64,000 nucleotides of DNA from Sedimentisphaerales bacterium. GTDB lineage: Bacteria; Planctomycetota; Phycisphaerae; Sedimentisphaerales; Anaerobacaceae. The translations under genes and the position numbers were made by a program. The stretch is taken from assembly GCA_016931715.1 (NCBI GenBank), contig JAFGEF010000089.1, forward strand, positions 1 to 64,000. The letters are read 5' to 3'. Shown here piece after piece: positions 1-8,434 of this stretch; position 1 is the stretch's first letter, and every line of letters begins with the position of its first letter. The notes beneath the pieces are model-generated. The model was not told the DNA's origin. It searched no databases and worked only from the letters and a program-made list of their open reading frames with translations.

Positions 1-1656
1 ATCTGCTACAGACTGCTCGTCCTGGCTTAAATAAACTTTATGCTCTGCAGCTTCCCTGCCCGCTCGCCAGCTTAGAGTTACATCCAGTGGAATATCACTT
101 GCTTCATCTTCCGGATATGGTTCTCTTGCCCAGACGGGAATGTACATAAAGCGCACTTCACTTAGACCGACATTTGGAATTGCTCCATCACTCCAGTTGC
201 TGTTCGCTGTCAGACGAACCGATTGTGCAGTTACGCCGTTGAAATCAACGACTGTATTGTACAGATAACTGTCTTTGCCCGTACCTTTGGCAAACTCCGG
301 CACATCAGCCAATGCCGTCCAGGTCTGGCCGTCTCCGGAGTATTCAACTGTAACAGCCTTGAAACCCGCGTTCAGGTAGAATCCGAGATTGTAATTCCAT
401 ACGAGCATTTCGTGAAGCTTATAAACCTTGTCGAAATCATATCGAATCCATATATCATTTACATCATCGGTGCTGATCCACATATCGCCGGTAATTTTCG
501 AATGCAGATCCATATTATTGAGGTCTAATCCGGATTCGTTTATGGTTTGATTAGGGTCGCTGTCTTCGCTGCTGCCTAATGATGAAGCAGTTATATTCTC
601 TGCAGGGATTTGATATGAATACGGTTCGATAGTGAAAGACCAGACCGTACCCTTAAATACCGTATTACTCGGCGGAGCATTAACTTCATCCACTCTCCAG
701 TAATAAGTCATGCCAAAATCCAATATGCCTGGATCATAACTATTAACGTCCAAACCTTCTGTAACAGTAACACCCAAATTATTAGATAAAGTTGCCTGAT
801 TTACATCTTCAAAATCTGTACCAAAATAGACATCATGTGTATTTGCAAACTTACCCGGGGTCCAACTCAAAATCTGATCACGAACAATATCAACTGCATC
901 AGTTTTTGGTAATGGATTTGCAGCAAAACCTGGCGATATACCAATCATAGATCCAGCCACTTCTACTGCGCTTAAAGCATGGTTGTAAAAACGTACATCA
1001 TCAAGCATTCCTCCATAATAAGAAGAGCCCCATGTATCCGGTCCTGTTCCTGCGGTATTGCCCCTTGTGCCTAATAGTAATGGAGCGTTATTTGTTGCAG
1101 CATTACCCGATACAGTGAAACTTGAATCTAAAACGCCATTAATATATATAGCGGCTGTACCGCCTGCCTGGTCATAAACACAAGCAATATGAATCCATTC
1201 GTTTTGAGCAGGTGCAGCATTGCCGAACCAGCCACCTGTACCTGAATTAACTCCTGCTACAGTAAAACATAATGATGTACCACTGCCCCGTCTTACGCAC
1301 CAGCCGCCTCTGTCGTTATCGCCTCCTTTTCCAAGGAAAGCTTCAGCCCAGGCAGTAGTCCATTGAGTGATATTTGCCCAGAAGGCAATACTGAAGCTGC
1401 CTGTCGGATTAAAAACAGAATTATTTCCGCAATTCACATAATCTCCATTGCCGTCAAATCGCAGAGCGCCTCCTAATTTACCAGCAGCCCATGCTGTATC
1501 GCCTATCAATGTTCCATCATTCTCGCCAACAAAATCTTTCGCTATTGTACCTGAACCATCATCAAGCTTCCAGTGAGCCACAAGGTCAGCAGAAGCATCG
1601 TTTGATGCTGCAATCATGAAAGCGAAAGAAATGAGACAAAAAATCTTCTTATACAT
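1..1656 (-). CDS. Secreted LamG/discoidin-domain protein (C-terminus beyond window)
   Basis: The reading frame is open for 552 codons from an ATG at 1656 to the window edge, so the C-terminus is missing. The start has a strong ribosome site, GGAGGTGTGTT, directly before the ATG. Residues 1-23 are a signal peptide ending ASNDASA. A LamG/concanavalin-like jelly roll follows (about 25-215, opening LVAHWKLDDGSG and ending with DDVRFYNHALS). A Phycisphaerae-type beta-sandwich repeat comes next (about 240-330, with HDVYFGT and YYWRVDEVNA). A discoidin/F5-8C-like domain spans about 350-490 (ENITASS, WIRYDFDKVYKLHEM). A second beta-sandwich repeat starts near 515 (HKVYLSQD). These are carbohydrate- or surface-binding folds and no catalytic domain is visible. 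It is probably an exported adhesin or glycan-binding protein. It reads away from the plus-strand glycosidase cluster, so a link to it is inference. Confidence 0.85.
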   Translation of the reverse strand, partial: MYKKIFCLISFAFMIAASNDASADLVAHWKLDDGSGTIAKDFVGENDGTLIGDTAWAAGKLGGALRFDGNGDYVNCGNNSVFNPTGSFSIAFWANITQWTTAWAEAFLGKGGDNDRGGWCVRRGSGTSLCFTVAGVNSGTGGWFGNAAPAQNEWIHIACVYDQAGGTAAIYINGVLDSSFTVSGNAATNNAPLLLGTRGNTAGTGPDTWGSSYYGGMLDDVRFYNHALSAVEVAGSMIGISPGFAANPLPKTDAVDIVRDQILSWTPGKFANTHDVYFGTDFEDVNQATLSNNLGVTVTEGLDVNSYDPGILDFGMTYYWRVDEVNAPPSNTVFKGTVWSFTIEPYSYQIPAENITASSLGSSEDSDPNQTINESGLDLNNMDLHSKITGDMWISTDDVNDIWIRYDFDKVYKLHEMLVWNYNLGFYLNAGFKAVTVEYSGDGQTWTALADVPEFAKGTGKDSYLYNTVVDFNGVTAQSVRLTANSNWSDGAIPNVGLSEVRFMYIPVWAREPYPEDEASDIPLDVTLSWRAGREAAEHKVYLSQDEQSVAD

Positions 1657-1791
1657 AACACACCTCCAAAATAACTATAAAAGATTTCCTGAAAACACTT
1701 TAAATACAACTAACATCAGCCTTTAGCTGCCGAAAATCTCTCATATACTGCTCAATCATGCAATTTTATTAATAAATCAGCAGAGTGCTTT

Positions 1792-2196
1792 TTAGCCAGC
1801 CGTCTTTGGGCTTTTTCTGGATTCTTCCGTTTCACTGTACTTGCATTTAGGACATCTATCCTCAAGATCCCTGGGAACACTTCCTTTAATGAAAACTGTC
1901 CCGCAATTCGGGCACTTTATAGCCTGATACACCGTATTTTTACCGCATTCTTTACATTTCAGACCCGGCGTAACTATCACCACTGATGGATCGGTATTTT
2001 CTTTCAGCGCGTCATAAAAATCTTGCAATTTCATCTGGGATTCAGCCTGGCAGCTTTTGCACTTTACCCAGGTGTTATCTTTCGAGGAAATATCCGCTTG
2101 GCCGGGAGTACCGGGAGATAAGATATACTTATAGAAACTAAAAGCAGCCACAGCAGAACACACAATAATAATAGCTACAGATGTTGTTTTGTTCAT
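1792..2196 (-). CDS. Membrane-anchored zinc-ribbon protein
   Basis: A 134-residue protein. I chose the ATG at 2196 over an upstream TTG because it starts right before a hydrophobic segment (residues 6-24). That segment is probably an uncleaved membrane anchor. The rest is soluble and carries four CxxC pairs (C46/C49, C81/C84, C95/C98, C115/C118), which form two likely zinc ribbons. The segment between the first two pairs (about residues 50-80) has no obvious motif. Proteins of this build are common as hypothetical proteins in planctomycetes, and I can name no function. It lies 130 bp upstream of the LamG gene on the same strand, so the two may be co-transcribed. Confidence 0.75.
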   Translation of the reverse strand: MNKTTSVAIIIVCSAVAAFSFYKYILSPGTPGQADISSKDNTWVKCKSCQAESQMKLQDFYDALKENTDPSVVIVTPGLKCKECGKNTVYQAIKCPNCGTVFIKGSVPRDLEDRCPKCKYSETEESRKSPKTAG

Positions 2197-2731
2197 AATT
2201 AAAGTCCACCCAATCAAATGCTATAAAATATACATCTACATTTTACAGATTATTACTTCTTTCCATTTAAGTCAAACATATTCATAATTTATTTAAAAAT
2301 ACAAACATTTTTTACTATTATAGGGTAATATACATATTAGTTTCATTTATAAATGTATAAAATATTTAACTGAGCTCTTAAAAAGACGATTTTATGAAAC
2401 GTTACTTTTTTTACACATACCCTATACCATATATGTAAGCAGGCATATAGCATGTAAAGAGTCTGTAAAAAGTTTGTTTTGATTGTTCTTTGACAATTAT
2501 TAATATTCATAATTATATTGATAGCCGCTCTAATCTAAAGTCGGTTTGTCCTTGCGAATAGAAATAGCTCAGAGCGAAGTCGAAATGTAATAATTTCGTT
2601 TTTCAAACAATAATGGAGACGGCTTCCTGCTTTGCTTAAATGCAAAAAAAGACGTGCAGTCGCAATACTCCATTCAATGACATTTTTAGAAGTTGCCTTG
2701 ATTTTCATTCATATTATAAAGGGAATTTGCA
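2197..2731. other. AT-rich intergenic region with divergent promoters
   Basis: This 535-bp spacer separates the minus-strand zinc-ribbon gene from the plus-strand glycan cluster. I see no convincing gene in it. It holds a promoter-like pair near 2490-2519. It also has a 9-bp inverted repeat, TATAGGGTA at 2319-2327 and TACCCTATA at 2418-2426, which could be regulator half-sites. A leader of about 200 nt would precede the GH53 start. Confidence 0.5.
2490..2519 (+). promoter_or_regulatory. Putative sigma-70-type promoter for the glycan cluster
   Basis: TTGACA at 2490-2495 is followed after 18 bp by TATATT at 2514-2519. The -35 box is a perfect consensus match and the -10 box is acceptable. It faces the GH53 gene about 210 bp downstream. 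Use by the local ECF factor instead of the housekeeping sigma cannot be judged from one site. Confidence 0.4.
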
Positions 2732-4984
2732 ATGCATAATAAACCTCATCTCTCATCCGGGATTTTGAGAAAATGCATCTTTGCTTTTACTATTGTATTG
2801 TTGCAGGTAAATGCCTGGCATGGACTCGCTATTTGCCATGGACAGGAATCATCAGGTACAGCTTCAAATCCAGCGTCAATAAAGTATCTTGGCGCTGACA
2901 TATCCGCGCTCGCGGGCGGTCGCGGGGGATTCGGTGGACGCGGAGGAGGAGACATTTATCAGGAGAACGGCCAGGCGGGAGATGAAATCTCCATTATGAC
3001 CAAACACGGCTGGAATGCCTATCGCCTGCGAGTATTCGTTTCACCGGTACGCATGGCTCCAAACAACAGCCTTGAAAATACGATTGAACTGGCAAAAAAA
3101 ATTAAAGCGGCAGGCGCGGCCCTGCAACTGGATATTCATTATTCTGATACATGGGCGGACCCCCAGCATCAGGAAACTCCCATAGCATGGAGAAATATGA
3201 ATATTGACGAACTGGAAAAACAGGTTGAACAGTACAGTTCCGATGTAATAAAGCAGATGAAGGATGCAGGCGTCATGCCTGATATGGTTCAGGTTGGCAA
3301 CGAAATTACCGGTGGTATGCTCTGGCCCCTGGGGCATGTCAAAGTACCTCCATCAGATGTGAAGCAATTTGCCGGAGAAATCCAGCCGCTGCCTGAACCG
3401 TACGATGACGCAAAGCAGTGGAGTAATCTGATTCGGCTTATAAAGGCAGGGCTTCGCGGTGTAAAAGCAGGTGCAGGCGACGCGAAGATGCAAACCATTA
3501 TACACATCGATTGCGGAGGCGACTGGCCAATAACAAAATGGTTTTTCGATCATCTGGCTGAAGCACAAGTCGATTTCGACATAATTGGACAGAGCTTTTA
3601 CCCCAATTACCACGGTACCCTTACGGGACTGCAACAGAATATGCATGAAACATACCGGGCTTATAACAAGCCGATTATGATTACTGAAACAGGCTATCCT
3701 CAAACCGGCGGCGATGAGGTTAAATCCAGAAAATACATGGAATGGCCCGGCACACCGCAGGGACAACTGCAATTCATGGTTGACCTTGTGAATACAGTGC
3801 GCCGCGTTCCCTATGGATTAGGGGTATTTTACTGGGCGCCTGAAGGAAGAGGCAGAGGAAATGCCCTCTGGAATTCAGATGGCAGTCCTGCTCCGGCTAT
3901 TCATGTTCTGAATAATCTCGATAAATTAATGAAAAGCCCGGACAGCCGCACACCTGTTCCCCTGGCATCAATATCAAGCTTACAGGATTCATCTGATACC
4001 AGGCCGGCAGCAAAATCAACTTCAGTTAAAATTCCATATAAAGATTATATTATCGGGGCTGATATTTCATGGGTTCAGGCAGCCGAGGAACGCGGAACAA
4101 AGTACAGCGACAACGGCGTACAAAAGGATATACTTGAAATACTCAAAGATTACGGATTCAACTTTATCCGTCTGCGCACATTCGTGGACCCGACTAAGGC
4201 TACACCGCGAGACCGCCCCTACTCAATGCAGGGATATTGCGACCTGCCTCACACTATAGAAATGTCAAAACGCGTAAAAGCCGCCGGCATGGGACTTTCT
4301 ATTGATTTTCACTATAGTGATTCATGGGCTGACCCCGGCAAGCAGTTTACACCGTCAGCCTGGCTGGATTTATCATTTGACGATCTTGTGAAAAAAATGC
4401 ATGATTATACCAAAGATGCAATCGAGCAGCTTAAAGCTGCCGGTGCAAAACCAGATATGGTACAGATAGGCAATGAAATTACACCCGGAATAATGACCGA
4501 CCGGGGAGGAAGCACAAAAAACTGGACACAACTCGGTGCCCTGCTGAAAGCTGGTATAGCCGCTGCCAGAGAAGTGGATCCCAATATTATTATAGTGCTG
4601 CATATTGACAAGGGCGGCGATAATGAAGCCACACGGCGCTGGGTAGATGCAGCACTTGCACAGGGTATTGAATTCGATGTGCTCGGCCAGTCATGCTATA
4701 CACGCTGGCAGGGACAGCCTGCAGACTGGAAAGCTAATTTCGCTGACCTTGCGGCACGTTATCCGAAACTCGCTTTCCTGATAGCGGAGTTGGCTGCAGA
4801 AGTAAAAGAAGCACACGAGATTATGCTCAACCTGCCTGACAAAAAAGGACTGGGCACAATAATTTGGGAACCAACAGCAAACAACAATCGTCAGGCTCTT
4901 TTCAATAATCAGGGTGCCGTAATCCCGGAAAGAATGGCACTTTATAGTCAGATCGTAAAGGAATATCAGGAACAAAGGAAGTAG
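2732..4984 (+). CDS. Tandem GH53 endo-beta-1,4-galactanase
   Basis: A 750-residue exported protein made of two glycoside hydrolase family 53 (TIM-barrel) domains. Single-domain members are usually about half this length. Family 53 enzymes cut beta-1,4-galactan in arabinogalactan I and in pectin side chains. An N-terminal hydrophobic signal is followed by domain 1 (about 50-400). Its acid/base Glu lies in VQVGNEITGG (near 190) and its nucleophile in ITETGYP (near 318). Domain 2 (about 435-745) has VQIGNEITPG (near 580) and IAELAAE (near 686). Domain 1 alone carries a Gly/Arg insert, GGRGGFGGRGGG, in the first beta-alpha loop, where domain 2 has an ordinary loop. The second nucleophile motif is divergent (AEL instead of TET). 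The ECF sigma gene begins 8 bp after the stop, so enzyme and regulator are likely one transcript. Confidence 0.9.
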   Translation: MHNKPHLSSGILRKCIFAFTIVLLQVNAWHGLAICHGQESSGTASNPASIKYLGADISALAGGRGGFGGRGGGDIYQENGQAGDEISIMTKHGWNAYRLRVFVSPVRMAPNNSLENTIELAKKIKAAGAALQLDIHYSDTWADPQHQETPIAWRNMNIDELEKQVEQYSSDVIKQMKDAGVMPDMVQVGNEITGGMLWPLGHVKVPPSDVKQFAGEIQPLPEPYDDAKQWSNLIRLIKAGLRGVKAGAGDAKMQTIIHIDCGGDWPITKWFFDHLAEAQVDFDIIGQSFYPNYHGTLTGLQQNMHETYRAYNKPIMITETGYPQTGGDEVKSRKYMEWPGTPQGQLQFMVDLVNTVRRVPYGLGVFYWAPEGRGRGNALWNSDGSPAPAIHVLNNLDKLMKSPDSRTPVPLASISSLQDSSDTRPAAKSTSVKIPYKDYIIGADISWVQAAEERGTKYSDNGVQKDILEILKDYGFNFIRLRTFVDPTKATPRDRPYSMQGYCDLPHTIEMSKRVKAAGMGLSIDFHYSDSWADPGKQFTPSAWLDLSFDDLVKKMHDYTKDAIEQLKAAGAKPDMVQIGNEITPGIMTDRGGSTKNWTQLGALLKAGIAAAREVDPNIIIVLHIDKGGDNEATRRWVDAALAQGIEFDVLGQSCYTRWQGQPADWKANFADLAARYPKLAFLIAELAAEVKEAHEIMLNLPDKKGLGTIIWEPTANNNRQALFNNQGAVIPERMALYSQIVKEYQEQRK

Positions 4985-4992
4985 TACAAATT

Positions 4993-5526
4993 ATGATGAT
5001 AGATAATTTAGTAGTCAAACTCCAGAATGGTGATAAAAGTGCATTTCGTCCTATTGTCGAGGAGTATCAGGCAGAAATTAGAACGCTTATCGCCTGTAAC
5101 GGTATTTGTCTAACCGATGTTGATGACATTGCACAGGATACTTTTCTTCATGTTTATCAAAAAATTGATACATATAAGCCTGGCACAAATTTTTCGGCAT
5201 GGATAAGAACTATTGCAATATATAAAACAAAGGCGTTTTTAGAAGAGCAAAAAAGGATTCTCAAAAACAAAAATATGCTTGTGCAGCATTATATTGTCGA
5301 ACAAACACTTTTAATGACGAATGAGCAAAAAGAGGACCGACTTAAACGTTTGAAACACTGCATTGAATTATTGGGTAATAAAGCAAAAACATTATTACAA
5401 AAAAGATACGAAGGAATACCCTTATCAATAATCGCACACGAATTGGAAAGATCGGTTGCTTCTGTGAAAATGATGCTGTTTAGAATAAGAAATCAATTAC
5501 GGAATTGCATGGAAATACGTTCATGA
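4993..5526 (+). CDS. ECF-family RNA polymerase sigma factor
   Basis: A 177-residue sigma-70 family protein of the small extracytoplasmic-function type. The region 2 signature spans about residues 17-78 (DDIAQDTFLHVYQKI and NFSAWIRTIA, which contact the -10 element). Region 4 spans about 117-173 with a helix-turn-helix (PLSIIAHELERSVASVKMML). The regions are joined by a short linker, with no region 1 or 3. The start could also be the second ATG, one codon in. Its stop overlaps the FecR gene start in an ATGA arrangement, the usual translational coupling of a sigma factor to its anti-sigma partner. Targets are probably the neighbouring glycan-degradation genes, by position only. Confidence 0.92.
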   Translation: MMIDNLVVKLQNGDKSAFRPIVEEYQAEIRTLIACNGICLTDVDDIAQDTFLHVYQKIDTYKPGTNFSAWIRTIAIYKTKAFLEEQKRILKNKNMLVQHYIVEQTLLMTNEQKEDRLKRLKHCIELLGNKAKTLLQKRYEGIPLSIIAHELERSVASVKMMLFRIRNQLRNCMEIRS

Positions 5527-7322
5527 GTTCAGAAATACAGGATGAAAACGTTAAAATATTAGTGTCGGAACTCCTTGACGGCGAACTCTCCGACGATCAG
5601 CAAAAGCAGCTTCTATGCATTTTAAAATCCGATGACAAACTCTCCCAGAGAGTTCTGGAACTTTTCATCGATAGTTGTGTATTCGAAACCTACCTCTCTT
5701 TAAAAAATCCTCGGATTTTTATAAAGAAAGTTGTTTTGAACTCAGGCTACCTGGACACAGGCAAAGCTTTTACCAATCGTGTTGCAACAGAAGCTCTGAG
5801 ACAGGATATTTCAACCTGCTCTGCCAATGCCGATACAAAACAGCTCGAAGCAATTAAACAATATGCCAGGGACCAACTCCAGGCTTTTCTCGAAGAGCAG
5901 AAAGAAATCCAGAGACTGCTGGCAAGAAAGAAACAGCCTTTTTTTCTTTTCGATATCGATTTAATCACAAAAAAAACATTATCATTCATACGTTTCACAA
6001 AAAAGGCTGCGATTGCCGCAGTTATATCGTTGTGCATCCTTTCAACAGTTTTTCTTTCTTTTCATTACTACATGTCGAACCGTATTGTCGCTACGCTTGG
6101 GCAGACTTTTAATGCCAAATGGGAACAGAAAATAGAAAATACAGAACTCCACATCGGGAAGATGAAATTGCTGGAAGGTTACGCTGCTGTTAAATTCAAA
6201 AAAGGCGCTGAAGTGATAATCCAGGCGCCAAGCTCTTTCAATCTGAAATCATCTAATAAAATGTTTATGGAAACCGGATGGGTAACTGCAAAAGTTCCGC
6301 CGGCTGCAAAGGGATTCGAAATTCAGACTTCTTCTTCCAGCGTTATCGATTATGGAACTGAATTCGGGCTGATGGTTGGAAATGAAAACCTTTCCGAACT
6401 TCATGTTTTTGATGGAAAAATTTCCCTGACTTCAAATGATAACTCAAATTCATCAAAAAAACAGCAATTATGGCTAGAGCATGGACAGGCGGCAACAATT
6501 GATGCCAATGGTCATATTGACAGAGAAAATGTAGCAGACCGACCCAGACTTTTTATACGCAATATGCCAACGAGCGAAGGAATAATTGTCCCGGGCAAAA
6601 CGCTTAGTTTGGCTGATATGATCGGCGGAGGCAACGGACTTGGTACAGGTATCCTGAATCAGGGTATAGATCCTGCAACAGGCCAGGTAACTATACTACG
6701 AAAAAATTCCACTTCCGGCAGAGGATTTATACCTCAGACGGATATGATTTTTATAGACGGAGTTTTTGTACCGGACAGCAGCAACGGTCCCTGTATTGTT
6801 ACTACAACAGGTATTGAATTTTCGGATTGCCCGAAGACCAACGGAAAGTCTTATGAGATAATAGCTAATGCAGCAATGTTTTGCATTGAAGGTTTCAATG
6901 AATATCACGACGGGCGACTGAATGGACGGATTTATAATACTGCATATAATCCTTCTATCAGCATTCATGCTAATTCCGGGATTACATTCGATTTAGACGA
7001 GATTCGTTCATTTATGCCGGATGTAGAAGTCGTCCGATTCAGAGCTTTGTGTGGTGTTTCCGAGACGCTCTCTGAATATTTAGGCGCCGAGACAGCCCCG
7101 AAAATTGTTGATATGGACTTCTGGGTGCTCATCGATGGCAAAACACGGTTTACAAAAAGATTAACGGCAGAGCTTTCTCAGGCAGCCCAAATTGATATAC
7201 AGATTAACCAACATGACCGTTTTCTAACATTAGCAACTACAAATCCATCGAATATCTCCATGCGATGGGGCATGTTTGCAGAACCAATACTCGAATTAAA
7301 AAAAACAGAAACAAAAAGGTAA
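5523..7322 (+). CDS. FecR-type transmembrane anti-sigma factor with NPCBM-like end
   Basis: I start the gene at the ATG that overlaps the sigma-factor stop (ATGA), giving 599 residues. An upstream in-frame ATG at 5505 is less likely. Residues 1-150 are cytoplasmic and open with an anti-sigma-like helical segment (VSELLDGELSDDQQKQL). A single membrane span covers about 161-184. A FecR domain follows (about 190-335: YAAVKFKKGAEVIIQAP, DYGTEFGLMVG, LEHGQAATI). The last 120 residues (about 477-592) read as an NPCBM/NEW2-type carbohydrate-binding module: SIHANSGITFDLDEIR, FWVLIDGKTRF and WGMFAEPIL. It should hold the ECF factor at the membrane and release it on a periplasmic signal. The glycan-binding end suggests that signal is a sugar polymer; this is inference. 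Confidence 0.88.
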   Translation: MSSEIQDENVKILVSELLDGELSDDQQKQLLCILKSDDKLSQRVLELFIDSCVFETYLSLKNPRIFIKKVVLNSGYLDTGKAFTNRVATEALRQDISTCSANADTKQLEAIKQYARDQLQAFLEEQKEIQRLLARKKQPFFLFDIDLITKKTLSFIRFTKKAAIAAVISLCILSTVFLSFHYYMSNRIVATLGQTFNAKWEQKIENTELHIGKMKLLEGYAAVKFKKGAEVIIQAPSSFNLKSSNKMFMETGWVTAKVPPAAKGFEIQTSSSSVIDYGTEFGLMVGNENLSELHVFDGKISLTSNDNSNSSKKQQLWLEHGQAATIDANGHIDRENVADRPRLFIRNMPTSEGIIVPGKTLSLADMIGGGNGLGTGILNQGIDPATGQVTILRKNSTSGRGFIPQTDMIFIDGVFVPDSSNGPCIVTTTGIEFSDCPKTNGKSYEIIANAAMFCIEGFNEYHDGRLNGRIYNTAYNPSISIHANSGITFDLDEIRSFMPDVEVVRFRALCGVSETLSEYLGAETAPKIVDMDFWVLIDGKTRFTKRLTAELSQAAQIDIQINQHDRFLTLATTNPSNISMRWGMFAEPILELKKTETKR

Positions 7323-7512
7323 TAAAGCTCAAAATGACAGATGTTTTAATAAAATACTGCCGCAGGGACTCCTCACAAAAACGGGTTCACAATAAGAATA
7401 CGGTGTATTCCTTGTTACCTTTTTTCTTTTTTACATATTTCAATTAGTTGTTCCAAGATGACTCAATAAATATTTTGTATTAGTATGTTTTTGTAGAAAG
7501 TGTGGTGCGATT

Positions 7513-8316
7513 ATGGTTACATTTAAACTTAAGAAACAAAATTGCTTCAGAGGCTTTACATTAATCGAGCTTCTTGTGGTTATCGCAATAATTGCATTGC
7601 TGATGGGGGTATTGATGCCTGCGCTGCAAAGCGTCAATAAACAAGCCAAAGGTGTAGCCTGCCAGGCAAATTTACACTCATGGGCTCTCATCTGGAAGAT
7701 GTATACAGATGATTACGAAGGGAAGTTTCTTCCAGGCACAGGAGGAGAAGCAACAAATGTTACAGCCCATTGGCCTAATGTGCTTTATGAATATTATAAT
7801 CAGGAAGGAATACGTTTTTGCCCTATGGCTAAAAAGAATTCCACAGAAGGCGGATATAATCCGTACATGGCATGGGGACCGTTTACAAGCGGAACGCGTA
7901 CCGATATAAGCGCCAGTTACGGCTTCAACGAATGGCTTGCTGACAGGCAGTATGACAGTGAGTCAAGCAGCTATTTCAGAAACGTCAACAGCATTAAAAA
8001 TTCCAGCCTCGTACCAATGTTCATGGATTGTTTATGGTATGATGTCTGGGTGCATGATGTTGATAATCCCCCGGATTATGACGGCGCTACGATGAATCTT
8101 TCCGGCAGTAATGAAATCAGGCGTGTATGTTTGAACCGTCACAGCGAGTCAATAAATGTAGCATTTGCAGATTTTTCTGCAAGAAGGGTAGATTTGAAGG
8201 AGTTGTGGACTTTGAAATGGTCTCGCAACTTTAACACTCGCGGGGTCTGGACGAAAGCCGGCGGTGCAACTGCAGATAAATGGCCCAAATGGATGCAGGC
8301 TATGCCAGAATATTAG
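7513..8316 (+). CDS. Prepilin-like protein (pseudopilin) with conserved W-rich tail
   Basis: A 267-residue protein with a class III signal: a short basic leader, then cleavage before F15 in GFTLIELLVVIAIIALL, with Glu at position +5 of the mature form. The hydrophobic helix is followed by a globular domain of about 190 residues. The C-terminus matches the H-X9-DG-like tail common in planctomycetes and Lentisphaerae: NRHSESINVAFADFSARRVD, then LKELWTLKW, FNTRGVW and WPKWMQ. Prepilin peptidase would process it, and it would sit in the inner membrane or a pseudopilus. It lies 190 bp downstream of the sigma/FecR pair, just ahead of the GH2 genes. Its role in glycan handling is unknown. Confidence 0.88.
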   Translation: MVTFKLKKQNCFRGFTLIELLVVIAIIALLMGVLMPALQSVNKQAKGVACQANLHSWALIWKMYTDDYEGKFLPGTGGEATNVTAHWPNVLYEYYNQEGIRFCPMAKKNSTEGGYNPYMAWGPFTSGTRTDISASYGFNEWLADRQYDSESSSYFRNVNSIKNSSLVPMFMDCLWYDVWVHDVDNPPDYDGATMNLSGSNEIRRVCLNRHSESINVAFADFSARRVDLKELWTLKWSRNFNTRGVWTKAGGATADKWPKWMQAMPEY

Positions 8317-8434
8317 AAACCTTGCTTTTCAAGACAGCATAACTTAATATTATTGATTGTTTCACATTTTCTGAACCGTCATAATAGACGAGTTTAATGT
8401 AAAGGTTTTATTTTAAATATACAAAGGGAAAATA

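Noticed and set aside
7265-7447. A 60-codon frame between the anti-sigma gene and the first pseudopilin
   Set aside because: It overlaps the end of the anti-sigma gene in another frame and has no ribosome site or family resemblance.
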